Origin: Toxorhynchites rutilus septentrionalis
Taxonomy: Eukaryota > Arthropoda > Insecta > Diptera > Culicidae
Reading direction: 5' to 3'
Length of the DNA: 64,000 nucleotides
Assembly (NCBI RefSeq): GCF_029784135.1
Contig: NC_073744.1
Span: 78,161,935 to 78,225,934, forward strand
Shown: one piece after another, positions 45,241 to 55,830 of the stretch
Layout: the number at the start of each line of letters is the position of its first letter
How positions within the stretch are numbered: the stretch's first letter is position 1
Translations under genes and position numbers: made by a program
Notes under the pieces: model-generated
What the model was told of the DNA's origin: nothing
Database searches by the model: none
Seen by the model: the letters and a program-made list of their open reading frames with translations, nothing else

Positions 45241-46087
45241 ATTTTCAGGGCCATTTAACTGTCCAAAAAAGAGTTTAGGAAATACAGTTCAATGCTTTCT
45301 AAAACAATATCCAAAATAATAATAAAACACAAATTGATTTTTTCATAATTTGTTTGCCAGGATATGATGAGTATGTGAATTTGGCAGTTGTTCTGAGCTT
45401 ATTGATTTTCACCAATTCTTAAATTGCTTCTAGATTGAAAGTACAGTAATTTACACTTATCTCGACATTTAGCTAATTGGACGGACCTGTAATGCGACAT
45501 ATTTATTTGGACATTTTTGTAAACATAGAGTTCGGGGTCCAAATTATGACCCTACATTGAAAGTCGACACTATACCACTGTCATCGCAAATGTTCAATTA
45601 CAGGTTAAAATTACCTCCAATCCGATACTGAGTGGTGGTAATGCGACGTGCCATTGAATGTAATTTACTGTAAAATATGTCATAAGCTGGATGGGAAGAA
45701 ATTTTCCAACTGTGAAAGCTGTGGCGAGTGGCAAATGCAATCGCTAAACAGAAAGGTTTAGCCGAACAAGATGGGGATATCGAGTGATAACAAAACAATA
45801 AACTCTTTAGATTGAAGATTATTTTGTGATCCTGAACCCTTTTTAGCCTGCATGTGAATCCAACGAGCGAACAAATCGTAATGAATGTATTTTTTTGCCA
45901 TCGCTCCCTTTTAACGCTCATCGTTCGTCTCATTGGACTCGCCCCTCTGGCTGAGTCTGCCTATTTGTCTCTATCCTGTGAGTGTGTACCGCTAGAGTAT
46001 AAAACACGCGGACCCCAAAAAAATATCTTATTTTCTTTCGAACCGTAAACCAGTGTGGTTGTACGGCATCGGCATCGTGGACGTAAC

Positions 46088-46330
46088 AAAGGAGGACAAG
46101 TTAAGGGAAAGGCAAAGTCTCACTCGAACCGTGCAGGTCTCCAGTTCCCTGTTGATCGCATTCACTGATTGCTCCGCAAGGGTAACTAGGCCGAACGGAT
46201 TGGTGCCGGAGCACCAGTATACCTAACAGCGATTATAGAGTTTCGACCGTCGGAGTGCTCGAGTTGGCTTGCAAAGCTGCTCACGACAATCAGAAAACCC
46301 GCATCAAGAACAGAGCAGCTTCGGTTCGGT
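46088..46330 (+). pseudogene. Histone H2A pseudogene, best-preserved copy (HCE-4)
   Basis: One frame reads [25 protein letters not shown], stop, LLRKGN, stop, AERIGAGAPVYLTAIIEF. This covers the H2A histone-fold N-terminal half almost residue for residue, with two nonsense changes. A frame change then leads into the alpha-3 region (LELAKAARDNQKTRI-like codons). The start is replaced, as in the other units (GGACGTAACAAAGGAGG). A TATAAAA lies upstream at 45996-46002. It is non-functional, but it proves the H2A origin of the whole family. Confidence 0.9.
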
Positions 46331-46544
46331 GCTCATCAAGGCAACAATTAGTTTCTGTGAGTGGCAAAGTGTTTCTCCGGCACGTCGCATTAAATGTAAT
46401 TTACTGAACAACATGTCACAAGCTGGATGGGAAGAAATTTTCCATCTGTGAAAGCTGTGGCGAGTGGCAAACGCAATAGCTAAACAGGAAGGTTTAACCG
46501 AACAAGATGGGAATATCGAGTGATAACAAAAACACAACACGAAA

Positions 46545-46560
46545 GGTTCTTTTCAGAACC
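46545..46560 (+). terminator. Perfect histone stem-loop in HCE-4
   Basis: GGTTCTTTTCAGAACC followed by ATCA and ATAAAGAG, identical to 14995-15010. Confidence 0.75.
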
Positions 46561-46741
46561 ATCAACATATTCATAAAGAGTAAACAGTAAACTAATCCAT
46601 TTTTCAGGTAGATAGGTAGGTATTCACGTAGGAGAAGAAAATAAAACAATATATTTTAAATATATATTTAACAAAAGCTGTCCCCATTGTATAATCCTAC
46701 GTCACTCCGGTTATGTCCCCGACATTACCCACCCATCTTTT

Positions 46742-47322
46742 ATGAAGGTATGCAAAACAAGTGTTTTGCCTGCGGTAGTCCGGAACACGTCAAGGCGAGT
46801 TGCCCGAAAAGAAAATCGGTCTCTTTCCGTTTGAGACAAAATGATGCTGAATTCACGTCCTATGCTGGAGCATTATTAGGAATGCCGATCATTCCAAAGC
46901 CATCCACGTCTGCGGGATAAATCGACCAAGGAAAAAGATGTCAACTCAAATAACGAAGGGCAAATGGTTGTAGAATTTTCCATGCCAGCTACGCTACGTT
47001 ACAAAACGAGGCATCAGCTACATCAAGGACAACAACCGATGCTGTTGAATCGACATCCCTGCAGAGAACCAGTAGTTCTACCGAACAAGCGCCAGATGAA
47101 GAGCTAGCAACCCATACCGGTCCTAAGGAGACGGAATCAACTGATTACGCAAAGGAGCAGCAGACTGACCCTCACGAGTGGACTCCAGCGAAGAAACGAG
47201 AACGTACGTCACGTAAGGATGAACGAGGAGCATCCAACAGTTCGGGGAATTCAAAGATTCGATTGCTCGAAAATCAATCCCAGCGTACACGGTCGCGCAG
47301 TCGTCGGATGGAAGATAAGTAA
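46742..47322 (+). pseudogene. LINE-2 ORF1, 3' part with CCHC knuckle
   Basis: Continues the frame broken at 44290 with a zinc knuckle CFACGSPEHVKASC (C-x2-C-x4-H-x4-C), typical of gag-like ORF1 proteins. The frame stops at 46917-46919. After a shift, the remainder (PHEWTPAKKRERTSRKDE, RTRSRSRRMEDK) is open to a TAA at 47320-47322. So there is a frameshift near 46900-47000 besides the HCE-4 insertion. Confidence 0.75.
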
Positions 47323-47345
47323 ACTTCGTATTGTTAAATTGTGAA

Positions 47346-49277
47346 ATGAATTACTTTATTAATATTGCCACGCTCAATTTAAATAGTGTCAATACAGATT
47401 CTAACAAGGCTGTTTTCAAAGATTTTGTAAAAAATTACGATGTTGATGTAGTATTTTTGCAAGAGGTGACATTCGAAAACTTCTCGTTTCTTAGTTCACA
47501 TAACGCTCTGATAAACATAAGTGAGGATAAGAAAGGCACGGGTATTCTGTTGAAGAAAAACTTAAATTACAATTCTCCTATTCTCGATACTTCTGGTAGA
47601 ATTACATCAGTGATAGTAAACGATATAAATTACATCAACATATATGCTCACTCAGGTAGCAACAAGAAAAAGGAGAGAGATGACCTATTTCTCAATCAAA
47701 TGACAGTGCATATTAGTAAGATTGATTGTCAATATTCAGTATTAGTAGGAGATTTCAACTGCATACTGGATCCAAATGACTGCAATAGCTCTGCCCGAAA
47801 TTTTTCTAATGGTCTCCGAAATTTAGTCGACCTTTTTCAACTCCAAGATATTGCCAAAAAGCTGCATGTGGAAAAGTTTACGTTTTATCGAGGTGACTAT
47901 GCATCCCGTTTAGATCGCTTCTATGGGCCAGATGCTTTTGTTGCCAGAGTTCGATATTTGAAAATCATTGCGGTTCCATGCTCAGATCATCATGCTGTGA
48001 TTTTGAAATTGTCCGTCAAACGACACGAGCTCAACACAAGAGGAAGGGGATACTGGAGAATTGATTCAAATCTGTTATCATCACCAGAGGTTAGCCAAGT
48101 CTTCAGAGAGCAATTACAATTGCTAAGAGGTAGATTGGAATACATGGATCATAATTCATGGTGGAACTATGCGTCCAAAGCTAAAGTTCGTAGCTTTTAC
48201 AAAGCTGAATCGTGGCGCCGCTATCAGGCTGTGCAGAACAGTAAGAATATTTTGTATTCTCGATTCCATGTATTGTGTAACAGGAGATCTAATGGAGAAA
48301 ACGTCACCGATGAAATTAATATTGTTAAAAACCTTTTGATGGAACACGAAAACGCAAGGCTGCAATGTTTGGAGTCTAGAATTGGAGAAAAATCATTGCT
48401 AGAGGGTGAAAAATTGAACGTCTATCAGGTATCGAAGCATTTACACAACCATCTCACGCCAGTGATTCAGTCAACTGGAACTAATTATCCGCCAAACAAT
48501 CGTCCGTCATTACTGGAAGTACACCAATACTACAGCGACCTGTTTGCAGAAAGTGAGTCCTCTGGGATAAAGAGCTTAGAAAATCCTATCAGCTACATCA
48601 ACAATACACTCGACGAAGAAGATGCGATTGGATTAGTTCGACCGATAACCGAGCGAGAAATTAGTCTAACACTTAAACAGTGTTCTAAAAAGAAGTCACC
48701 TGGACCTGACGGATTGACATACGAATTTTACACAGAACATTTCGATCTTCTTAAGCATGATCTTGTAGCTCGGTTCAATTCGTATTTAAATGGGCAGACA
48801 ATGCCACCCAAGGATTTTTCGGCTGGAATCATCACCATGATTCCTAAGAAAGGAGTGGTACCAACAATTCAGGACCATCGCCCAATAAGTCTCCTGAACA
48901 CAGACTACAAGTTATTCTGTAAAATTCTAGCGAAACGAATTTCTTTCATACTGGATAAATTACTGGGTTATGGACAAAGTGCTACAGTAGATGGCCGATC
49001 GTGGACTGATAATCTGAAGGACATAAGGCGATTAGTAACACGATCTATTGAGTCAAAACAGTTCAAAAGATTTTTACTCAGCGTAGATCTTGAAAAGGCG
49101 TTTGATAATGTCAATCACACATTTCTGTGGAAAGTGCTTGAAAAGTTCAGATTCCCAACGCAATTGATACATTGTTTGAAGGCCTTCCAAAATAGCGGTC
49201 GTCTTACTAGAAACGCAAAAGAATGGATAACTGCCGCGCGAAGTATGGTGCAAGAAACAAATTTTAGAGCAGAATAG
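47346..49277 (+). pseudogene. LINE-2 ORF2: endonuclease and partial reverse transcriptase
   Basis: First ATG at 47346 (MNYFINIATLNLNSV), about 644 codons. The endonuclease is complete by motif: LNLNSV, FLQEV, GDFNCILDPNDCN, SRLDRFYG and CSDHHAV. The reverse transcriptase starts with KKKSPGPDGLTYEFY, PISLLNTDYKLFCK and SVDLEKAFDNVNHTFL but ends before the catalytic YADD block, with a short unrelated-looking tail, so the C-terminal half has been deleted. The motif style (GDFNCILD, LLNTDYK, SVDLEKAFD) is closer to L1/Tx1-type than to I-type elements. The exact clade is not settled. Confidence 0.82.
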
Positions 49278-49339
49278 AAATATTGTATAACCTTGTAAGG
49301 TATATTGTATGTGTAAATAATAAAATGTAAAAAAAAAAT

Positions 49340-49460
49340 TGTTCATCTCATGAAAAACAATATATTATTAATTGTGATAGACGTGTAGGAATATTTCCTA
49401 ACAATTGATGCAAACATCTTTCCGGTCTGTTGAGAAATTTTCGAGTTATAAGCATTCGAA
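49340..49460 (-). repeat. Diverged relative of HCE-2 sub-terminal sequence
   Basis: TTTCCTAACAATTGATGCAA, then CTGTTGAGAAATTTTCGAGT and TATAAGCATTC parallel the reverse complement of 8225-8340 in HCE-2 (TTTCCTATCAATTGATGCAA, TATTGAGAAATGCTCGAGTT). No HCE terminus is adjacent. It could be an old element remnant or related host histone-flank sequence. Confidence 0.5.
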
Positions 49461-49477
49461 ATACGAGTTGGGCTAGC

Positions 49478-49695
49478 ACACAAATCGGCAGAACAAATGT
49501 ATGGGAAAAAAGGAAGTTCTTCCATTTTTCATGAATTTAAATCGTTTAGAAATTAGCGAATTGTCATATATAGCATATCAAACAAATCTTAGAGAATTTC
49601 CGATTCGATTGGTCTGCAAATCATGAGAATTCGTTCACAGTGAAAATAGTTATTAACGTTAACTTTATATCATAAAAACGAGACCTGTTTCCTGT
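49478..49695. repeat. Dispersed repeat, copy B
   Basis: Partner of 575-790, in the same orientation, with several percent divergence and small indels. Confidence 0.6.
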
Positions 49696-50747
49696 GACTG
49701 ACATCGAGCTTTCCGTTCAGACCGCGTCAGTCACCAGTGACTGCAGTATAAAATATGATGATAAAGGAAGAAATTTATTCATTTTTTTCGAAGAAATTTT
49801 ACTGCTTTCGAGCAGAAATATCATCTTACGATAAGAAACGATGATTTAGGCCATCGTTCCAAACTTTCCATCGAGTAAATTCTAATTTTGTGGTATTGCG
49901 CTTCGCATTGCTGTACTACGATATCAGCGCGTGGTCCGACGCGAAAGTCGTTATAAACCCTCGTGGCACTCAACGTGTTAATAACAGAAAAAAGTCGAAT
50001 TTCGTTATTTCTGTTGCAGTATCAACAATTACTCTGTTTTGAGAAGGCTGAACTAAATGACTATTAAAACTGAATGAAGACGGAGAGAACATATTTTCTG
50101 GAGTTTTTTCATTCAATTATTCCCTCTTCTTCAAATAAATACCAATAGAACCTAAAAAATACACAATAGCAACATTACAGAAAAGTTCAACTCTCAATCT
50201 GTGACGCCGTGCGCGAGTATACGAGTTATGATTTTGCACGCGAGTACAGGAGGTTTAAAAGACAAAAAACGAATTCCGTACCCTAAATGAAAACATTGCT
50301 CTGGAAGGAAATCAGAGTTTCAAAAAACGAACATGTGTGTGTAGGATTGGTGAAAAAAATTGAATGCCTAAAAAGAATTGACATTTCGTTCGCATTTTCT
50401 ACGGCTCGATGCCTTGCTCCCAGGGATTCAAAAATCACGAACCTTTGTACAATAACGACATTGTCCTTAGTTCGCAGTGTTGCAATAAAAATAAATGTAT
50501 CTCTGGCATTGTTGCATGCTCAAAACGAGAATGACAAATTACGTTTCAGTTCAATGCGAACAAATTTGTATCACCACATCCGTTTGTTGTGCTACGAAAG
50601 TAACACACAATTGTACCTATTTGCAAATATCATGATATGCGATATGTCCCAATAAATGAGTTTTCGCAACAAGAGGTTTGTCGCACAACATTCCTACCAA
50701 AGAGAGGAACATATCTTTCCCTCTCTTATCCTGGTCACGGCACCAGA
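49696..50747. other. Intergenic sequence left of the BEL element
   Basis: A 122-codon open frame at 50287-50655 has no recognisable domain. A palindrome CAGTCACCAGTGACTG lies near 49727-49744. Nothing else supported. Confidence 0.35.
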
Positions 50748-51336
50748 TGTTACGAAACCACAGGGCAGTTTCGTGCAGTAGGAGGGTGAGCTCAGCCCGT
50801 CCGTAGCAGCCAACGTAAAAACAACAAATAAATAACGAGAAACGTCAGACAGCAAAACACAGTAGCAAAAACAAAACAATCTAACGTGATACGGCAAAAG
50901 AGTGGCAAACGAGTTGAGAAGAAAAATAATTAGTTATCCTAGAATAAAAATCTTTTTCTAATATATCTATATCCTACGGTTAGTAAAACTTACTTCTATA
51001 ATATACACTATTTCTACAACTATACTTACAACTTATTCTTACAGCTATTTACATTTACATTCCTACAACAAATCTTAACCTATTTCTACAATCAAGAGTG
51101 AACTTAAAGGTAAATGAATTTATAAACTTAGCTAGACTTATAACTAATAGTACGGTCATTTAGTAGTCACTAATCAAGAGGATTTACAAAAGAAGTGTTC
51201 GGATAAAACGAAGAACAAAACGAAAATGTAAGTTAAAACTTTGTATATTGTGAACCATGAATATACACGAATACATTACAGCTTTGAAGCTGCGAGTTAG
51301 CTGCTATCTGGACGTTTTTCTTACCCCATCCGAACA
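50748..51336 (+). repeat. BEL/Pao 5' LTR
   Basis: 589 bp from TGTTACGAAACCACAGGG to CCCCATCCGAACA, with TG...CA ends. By eye it is identical to the 3' LTR at 61247-61835, including length, implying recent insertion or gene conversion. Confidence 0.92.
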
Positions 51337-51359
51337 TTCTTCAAAGATTTTCCGGTGCT

Positions 51360-52209
51360 ATGAATCCAGAAATGCAGGTCGTGAGTCATTGCGCTAAGTG
51401 TGACCGACCGGACTCGGCCGACAACTTAGTCGGGTACGATACATGCGAGACGTGGGTACACTTCGGATGTGCACAAGTGAGCGATTCGATCGTCAATCGC
51501 AGTTGGAAATGCGATCAATGTCGTGCAGAGCATTCCATAATCCAACCACAAGGGTCGGTTGCTCGTTCCACCTCGAGCAAGCGCTCGTCCAGGGTAGACC
51601 TCAACCTGAGGATGATGGAGGAACAAAAGGCCATGCGAATGAGGAGAATTCTGGAAGAAGAAGCAGCTCGGGCTGCTACAAGGAAGAAGTTAGCTGAGGA
51701 GGAGGAGAAGTTTCTCAAGAAGAAGTATGAGATTCTTCTAGCAGAGGCGAAGGATTCGGAGGATGGAGCCAGTAGGAGATCGAGACTGAGCAGTCGAGCT
51801 AGTCGGGAGAGGGTCCAATCGTGGCTGAGCAACCAGGAAGTCGGCACAACACATAAAGTGGAAGTAGTGCCATCCAGTAGCATTATGCCAACGGTCGTAG
51901 TCTCAGAAGCAGCTCAGCAGTCTATCGTTCCTGTTCCTGCTACTTCAAGTCCCATCGTGTCGAACATCCCTGTTTCGGCAACTTCTGTCCCAGCGTCAAC
52001 TTCTACGCCAATTTCGATGGACGTTTCCAGGAGCGTCGAGTGTGCTGATGGAACAATCGTTCCTCAAGTGCAAACTCCGGTGATGTCAAGACAACACATC
52101 GAAACTACCCCTCGATCGCAAGTAAGTTCGTCGATGACTAGATGCTTCTCTTCTATCGGGATCAACTCCCGCGGGCCAATGGATGAAGAAATGGCTCCAC
52201 TAAATAAAA
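51360..52209 (+). pseudogene. BEL gag N-terminus with PHD-like finger
   Basis: The ATG at 51360 opens a frame to the AAAA at 52206-52209, where HCE-5 begins. Residues 11-54 form a PHD-like zinc finger (CAKCDRPDSADNLVGYDTC, WVHFGCA, WKCDQC). Residues ~85-140 are a strongly charged coiled coil rich in Glu, Lys and Arg. The rest is Ser/Thr/Pro/Val-rich linker. PHD fingers are known at the start of some mosquito and fly Pao/BEL gag proteins and may read host chromatin. The frame continues at 56098 after HCE-5. Confidence 0.82.
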
Positions 52210-52389
52210 CAGGAAGTGGGTTATATCTATGGTATAACCGCAAGGGTGACGTAGGACTATCGTTGATTTAGAGATCATTTGTTTGAAGTTGAATCTAAAT
52301 CCATTCTGAATGAATGTGTAAATGAATATTTGGGGGACTTCGAAAACGAGAGCGTTTCGTTGGAGGCACAAGGTTCTTCACAAGGATAA

Positions 52390-53600
52390 TCTTCAGAAGA
52401 TTTCCTGCTAACTTCACTTGATTGAAAACTCACAAAACCAATTGTATTTGGTCGCAGCATCATATGAATAGAAAACATTAAAATAAACTCTTTCGCTTGA
52501 ATGTAATTCTCAATTCCAAGGGGAACTGGCAGATTATTTTTCAGCAACGATCATTTCTTTCCAGGTTTCTTCTCGATAACCAGCAAACGAAAAGAGTTGC
52601 GCGCGTGCATGTGTGTGTGTGGCGGCTGCTTCGATGTCTTCCCGGGGAACCGTTTTTCGATGCTGATACTCTCCTGGTCACCTTCTCTTCTCCTTCTGAT
52701 CGATCGGCTTTTCTGCGCTCCCTCACAGTTAAAACAAACTGATTGCGTTTCAGGTCAGGTCAGGCCAGGTAATGAATCCTTCGATCCCTCGATCCTTCGC
52801 CGTTCAGCTCGTTCAGCTCGTCCAGCTAGTTCAGCTCGTTCAGTAACGATGTTGTCTTGTCGATGTCCTCACGGAAAATGAATGCGTTTCATGATGATGA
52901 TGTTGGATTAAAGAGGCTTTAAACTTTTCAGTTCATTCGCCTCTAATCGAATGCGTTTCACCACCAGAATATCGTTTCACCACCAGAATATCGTTTCACC
53001 ACCAGAATAAATGCTTTTTGTGCGCGATTGAATCGAGAGAAGGTATGGTTTACGATAGCAATTTGGAAGGCAAACTAGAGGGGAATGAACTCTCTGAGTT
53101 TGAAACTTTCGGAGACTGAGCAATAATCGATTGAAAATTATATAATTTTCGCGAAACGAAACATTTTCCGTTGCATACGCATACAATATTGGATACGAAA
53201 ATATCCTACTGATGGGGAAGAATAACCTTCAGAAGCTTTCCTGCTAATTACACTTGGTTGAAAAATTACAAAATCAAATGTATTTGGTCGCTGTGTTATA
53301 TGGTTAGAAAACATTAAAATAAACTCTTTCACATGAATGTAGTTTTTTAATTCCCAGGGGAACTGGCAGATTATTTTTCAGCAACGATTAGATTTTTCCA
53401 GATTTTCCTCGATACTTGAAGCCCACCGGTGGTTAATGATAACTCGATAACCACCTGTTAATAGCACTTGATTAAACAATATTTGGTCACAGTGTTACAT
53501 GAATAGAAAACATTAAAGTAAACTCTTTCGCATGAATGTATTTTTCAATTCCTACGGGAACTGGCAGATTATTTTTCAGCAACGATTAGATTTTTCCATT
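52390..53600 (+). repeat. PGELA/GTCGCAG cassettes in HCE-5
   Basis: The same cassette as in HCE-1, here near 52518, 53356 and 53556, with a fourth copy near 55580. Between the first and second lies a CA-rich, GC-richer stretch (52600-52860) with CAGCTCGTTCAGCTCGTCCA-type short repeats. Confidence 0.5.
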
Positions 53601-53925
53601 CCATTCCTTCTTTAAGCGTGATTCATTCTGCTTCGGATCAACGGAACAGTATGATAATCATTTCATACAAAAGATAAAATGTCCAAGAGTTATATCATTG
53701 CTATTTATTGACTCGAAAAATTGTTTCAATAGCTTAATGATAGCTTCGAAAACAGGTTATTGAAATCATACGTATCCGTATGTAGCGCGCCCACTTGGAA
53801 GCCCATTAATCCTATTGGAATGTGAGATGGGGAAGCTCATACTCACGTCTATGCATTATGCTGTACTCTTCCAATTAATTTCGTTTTTGCAGGCCGAACT
53901 GAAAAATTTTCAGTTGAGTTAACTG

Positions 53926-54162
53926 TACTGTAAAAGAAGTAATGCTTTTGAATCCGGACACTGCATTTCATTCAAAATCATACCACAGCCATAACATTTT
54001 TTTTCATGTTCAATTTATGCGATTAATAGTTACTAATATAGTTACTGATAGTTACTTGATACTTACTAATCAATCGTATTAATTCAGCATGCACGAAATG
54101 TTGTGTCTGCGGTATGATATTGAATGTAACACAAAGTGTCCGGATTCAAATACATTACTGTA
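53926..54162. mobile_element. Nested MITE, ~237 bp
   Basis: Long imperfect terminal inverted repeats: TACTGTAAAAGAAGTAATGC with TTTGAATCCGGACACT on the left, mirrored on the right by TACAGTAATGTATTTGAATC and CGGACACTTTG read on the minus strand. Non-coding. It sits inside HCE-5, so it inserted later or was carried along. Confidence 0.7.
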
Positions 54163-54249
54163 TAATTACTTCGATGTTATTCTTTTCTCTCTCAGGCTAA
54201 GCTAAGAATATAATAAAGAGGGTGGGGTTTACATTCAAGTCTGTTATGG

Positions 54250-54256
54250 TATATAA
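54250..54256 (+). promoter_or_regulatory. TATA box of the captured H3
   Basis: TATATAA about 70 bp before the H3 coding homology, within GGTATATAATATCACGC. Position fits a histone core promoter carried along with the gene. Confidence 0.45.
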
Positions 54257-54319
54257 TATCACGCTTCCTTTGCTTTCGTTCATTTCTTACTCTACTCTCG
54301 CACCGTGAGGACTTGTTTG

Positions 54320-54674
54320 TTTGGGACCAAGAAGACAGCTCGTTAGTCTTTCGGTGGTAAGGCACCATGAAAGCAGCTCGGATAAGCGCACCAGCCGCAG
54401 AAAGCGTGAAGAAGCCACATCGCTATCGACCGGGAACTTTAAGTGAAATTCGTCGCTTTCAGAGGTCGAACAAACTGCTGATCCGCAAGCTACCTTTGCA
54501 GCGTTTGGTTTGTGGAATTGCCCGGAACTTCAAAACCGACTTGCTCGTCAAACTTCGCGGTTATGGTACTGCAGGAGGCCTATTCGAAGATACCAATTTG
54601 TGTGCTATCCACGCAAAGCGCGTCACATTATGCCCAAGGATGTCCTTGGCCCATCGTATCCGAGGAGAGCGTGC
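54320..54674 (+). pseudogene. Histone H3 pseudogene (HCE-5)
   Basis: Near-continuous similarity to H3. Codons for TKKTAR, stop, SFGGKAP, stop, KQL are followed, after a deletion of about seven codons and a frame change, by a frame from 54367: [35 protein letters not shown], then [16 protein letters not shown] and RIRGERA. The start codon is lost, nonsense changes fall near K9 and R17, and the alpha-2 region (QSSAVMALQEA) is scrambled. The natural stop is lost too. No intron. With a TATA box before and a stem-loop after, the whole gene was captured from genomic DNA. It cannot encode a functional H3. Confidence 0.93.
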
Positions 54675-54697
54675 TATTAGCTTAGCATATAATCAGC

Positions 54698-54713
54698 AGC
54701 CCTTTTCAGGGCT
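54698..54713 (+). terminator. Histone stem-loop after the H3 pseudogene
   Basis: AGCCCTTTTCAGGGCT: perfect six-pair stem with TTTC loop, 24 bp after the end of H3 similarity, where a histone 3' processing signal belongs. Confidence 0.85.
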
Positions 54714-55694
54714 CCTAATTTGATGTATTAGAGTTCAGGAAAGTTTTTTGCGGGCCGAACTGAAGGGAGCATTTAGCGAAAATCGTGTTGTCGATGACAA
54801 TTCGATACCGATAGGTGCCATGGATATGGATTTTGATAGTGAAGAATATGAAATACATGACATGATGCAGTGAATATTTCCCCATATCGAAGAAATCACT
54901 TTGATGAAACTGCATTATAAAGTTATTTGTGTACTAATGGCGCAATCTATAGTCGATTCTAATTTGCGCTGGGTATTTCCTCGGAGGATTCGATTCCTCC
55001 TTTGAGCGTTATTAATCTGTTTCCGGCAAAAGGAAGTACTATGATAATCACATTATTCGGAAGATAAAATGAAGATGTTTTCTGCTAATTTCCTTCAACC
55101 TTCAAACATCTCTTTCTCCCGTTTGTCGTTTTTGCGTTCGCTAATCCTTTCTCACAACACCCATTTCTCGTTTGAGAAACTGTTGAGTAAACATCGTTTG
55201 CCAGTGCGCGTAGAGCGGGAATTCCTAAAGATTCATTGCACCTCTAATAAATTGCCGAAAGACGTGGTCTTACGTTGATCGCAATTGATTGAAAAATCCA
55301 AAACGAAATGTATTTGGTCGCAGCAATATATGAGTAGGATGCAAATAATCGCTCGAAAATGACATGATTTTCGCGATGTGTAACATTTTCCGTTTTTCAT
55401 GTTATGCATCCAATATTGGATACGAAAATTATCTACTGATGGGGAAAAATAATATTCAGAAACTTTCCTGTCAATTGCGATTGATTGAAAAATCACAAAA
55501 CCAAATGTATTTGGTTGCAGTGTTGTATGAATAGAAAACATTAAAATAAACTCTTTCGCATGAATGTATTTTTCAATTCCCAGGGGAACTGGTACGCGGA
55601 ACGCGGAACGAGGGTTCCGCGCGTGTATGTATGTGTGGCGGCTGCTCCGATGTTTCAAGCGGAACCGTGGCATCACTCTCCTTCTGGTGGATTC

Positions 55695-55830
55695 CCTTCT
55701 GGCCTAAGGTGCACAAACAGGCTCTTGGTGACACCGTTCATCAGCGCTTTCATGATAAACGAAGAGCTTCACAACAACAGCGACAACATGCTCCAATCGC
55801 TGTTCAATTATAACTGAGTGGGTTTACGAG
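55695..55830 (+). pseudogene. Probable histone H2B fragment (HCE-5)
   Basis: AAGGTGCACAAACAGG and, after CTCTTG, GTGACACC translate as K-V-x-K-Q-x-x-x-D-T, matching H2B KVLKQVHPDT at the fixed positions. ATGA...GAGCTTCA...AATCGCTG follows like the SIMNSFVNDIFERIA codons. It is a sister of 7085-7240 in HCE-1. Heavily degraded. Confidence 0.45.

Larger units (their letters stand above)
44291..46737 (+). mobile_element. HCE-4: single-unit histone-capture element, 2.4 kb
   Basis: End B on the left (GACGTAGGACTACTTC, one base off the palindrome) is followed by TAACCGGAAGATATAGGGGG as in HCE-2. End A on the right finishes GACATTACCCACCCATC. Exactly TTTT flanks each side (44287-44290 and 46738-46741). 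It contains one full H2A unit, a shorter H2A start, a ~200-bp tandem duplication and five good histone stem-loops. Its H2A is the best preserved in the window, so it is closest to the ancestral capture, before the five-unit amplification. Confidence 0.88.
43680..49334 (+). mobile_element. Second non-LTR retrotransposon, interrupted by HCE-4
   Basis: Leader repeats, ORF1 (43789-47322, split by HCE-4 and with a frameshift), ORF2 (47346-49277) and an A-rich tail at 49323-49334. Unlike the I-like LINE it has no RNase H in what remains. ORF2 stops before the YADD region, so it is internally deleted or truncated. The 5' boundary is approximate; target duplication not found. Confidence 0.75.

Noticed and set aside
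50287..50655. A 122-codon open frame as a gene
   Set aside because: No start context, domain or relative was recognised. AT-rich surroundings produce such frames by chance.
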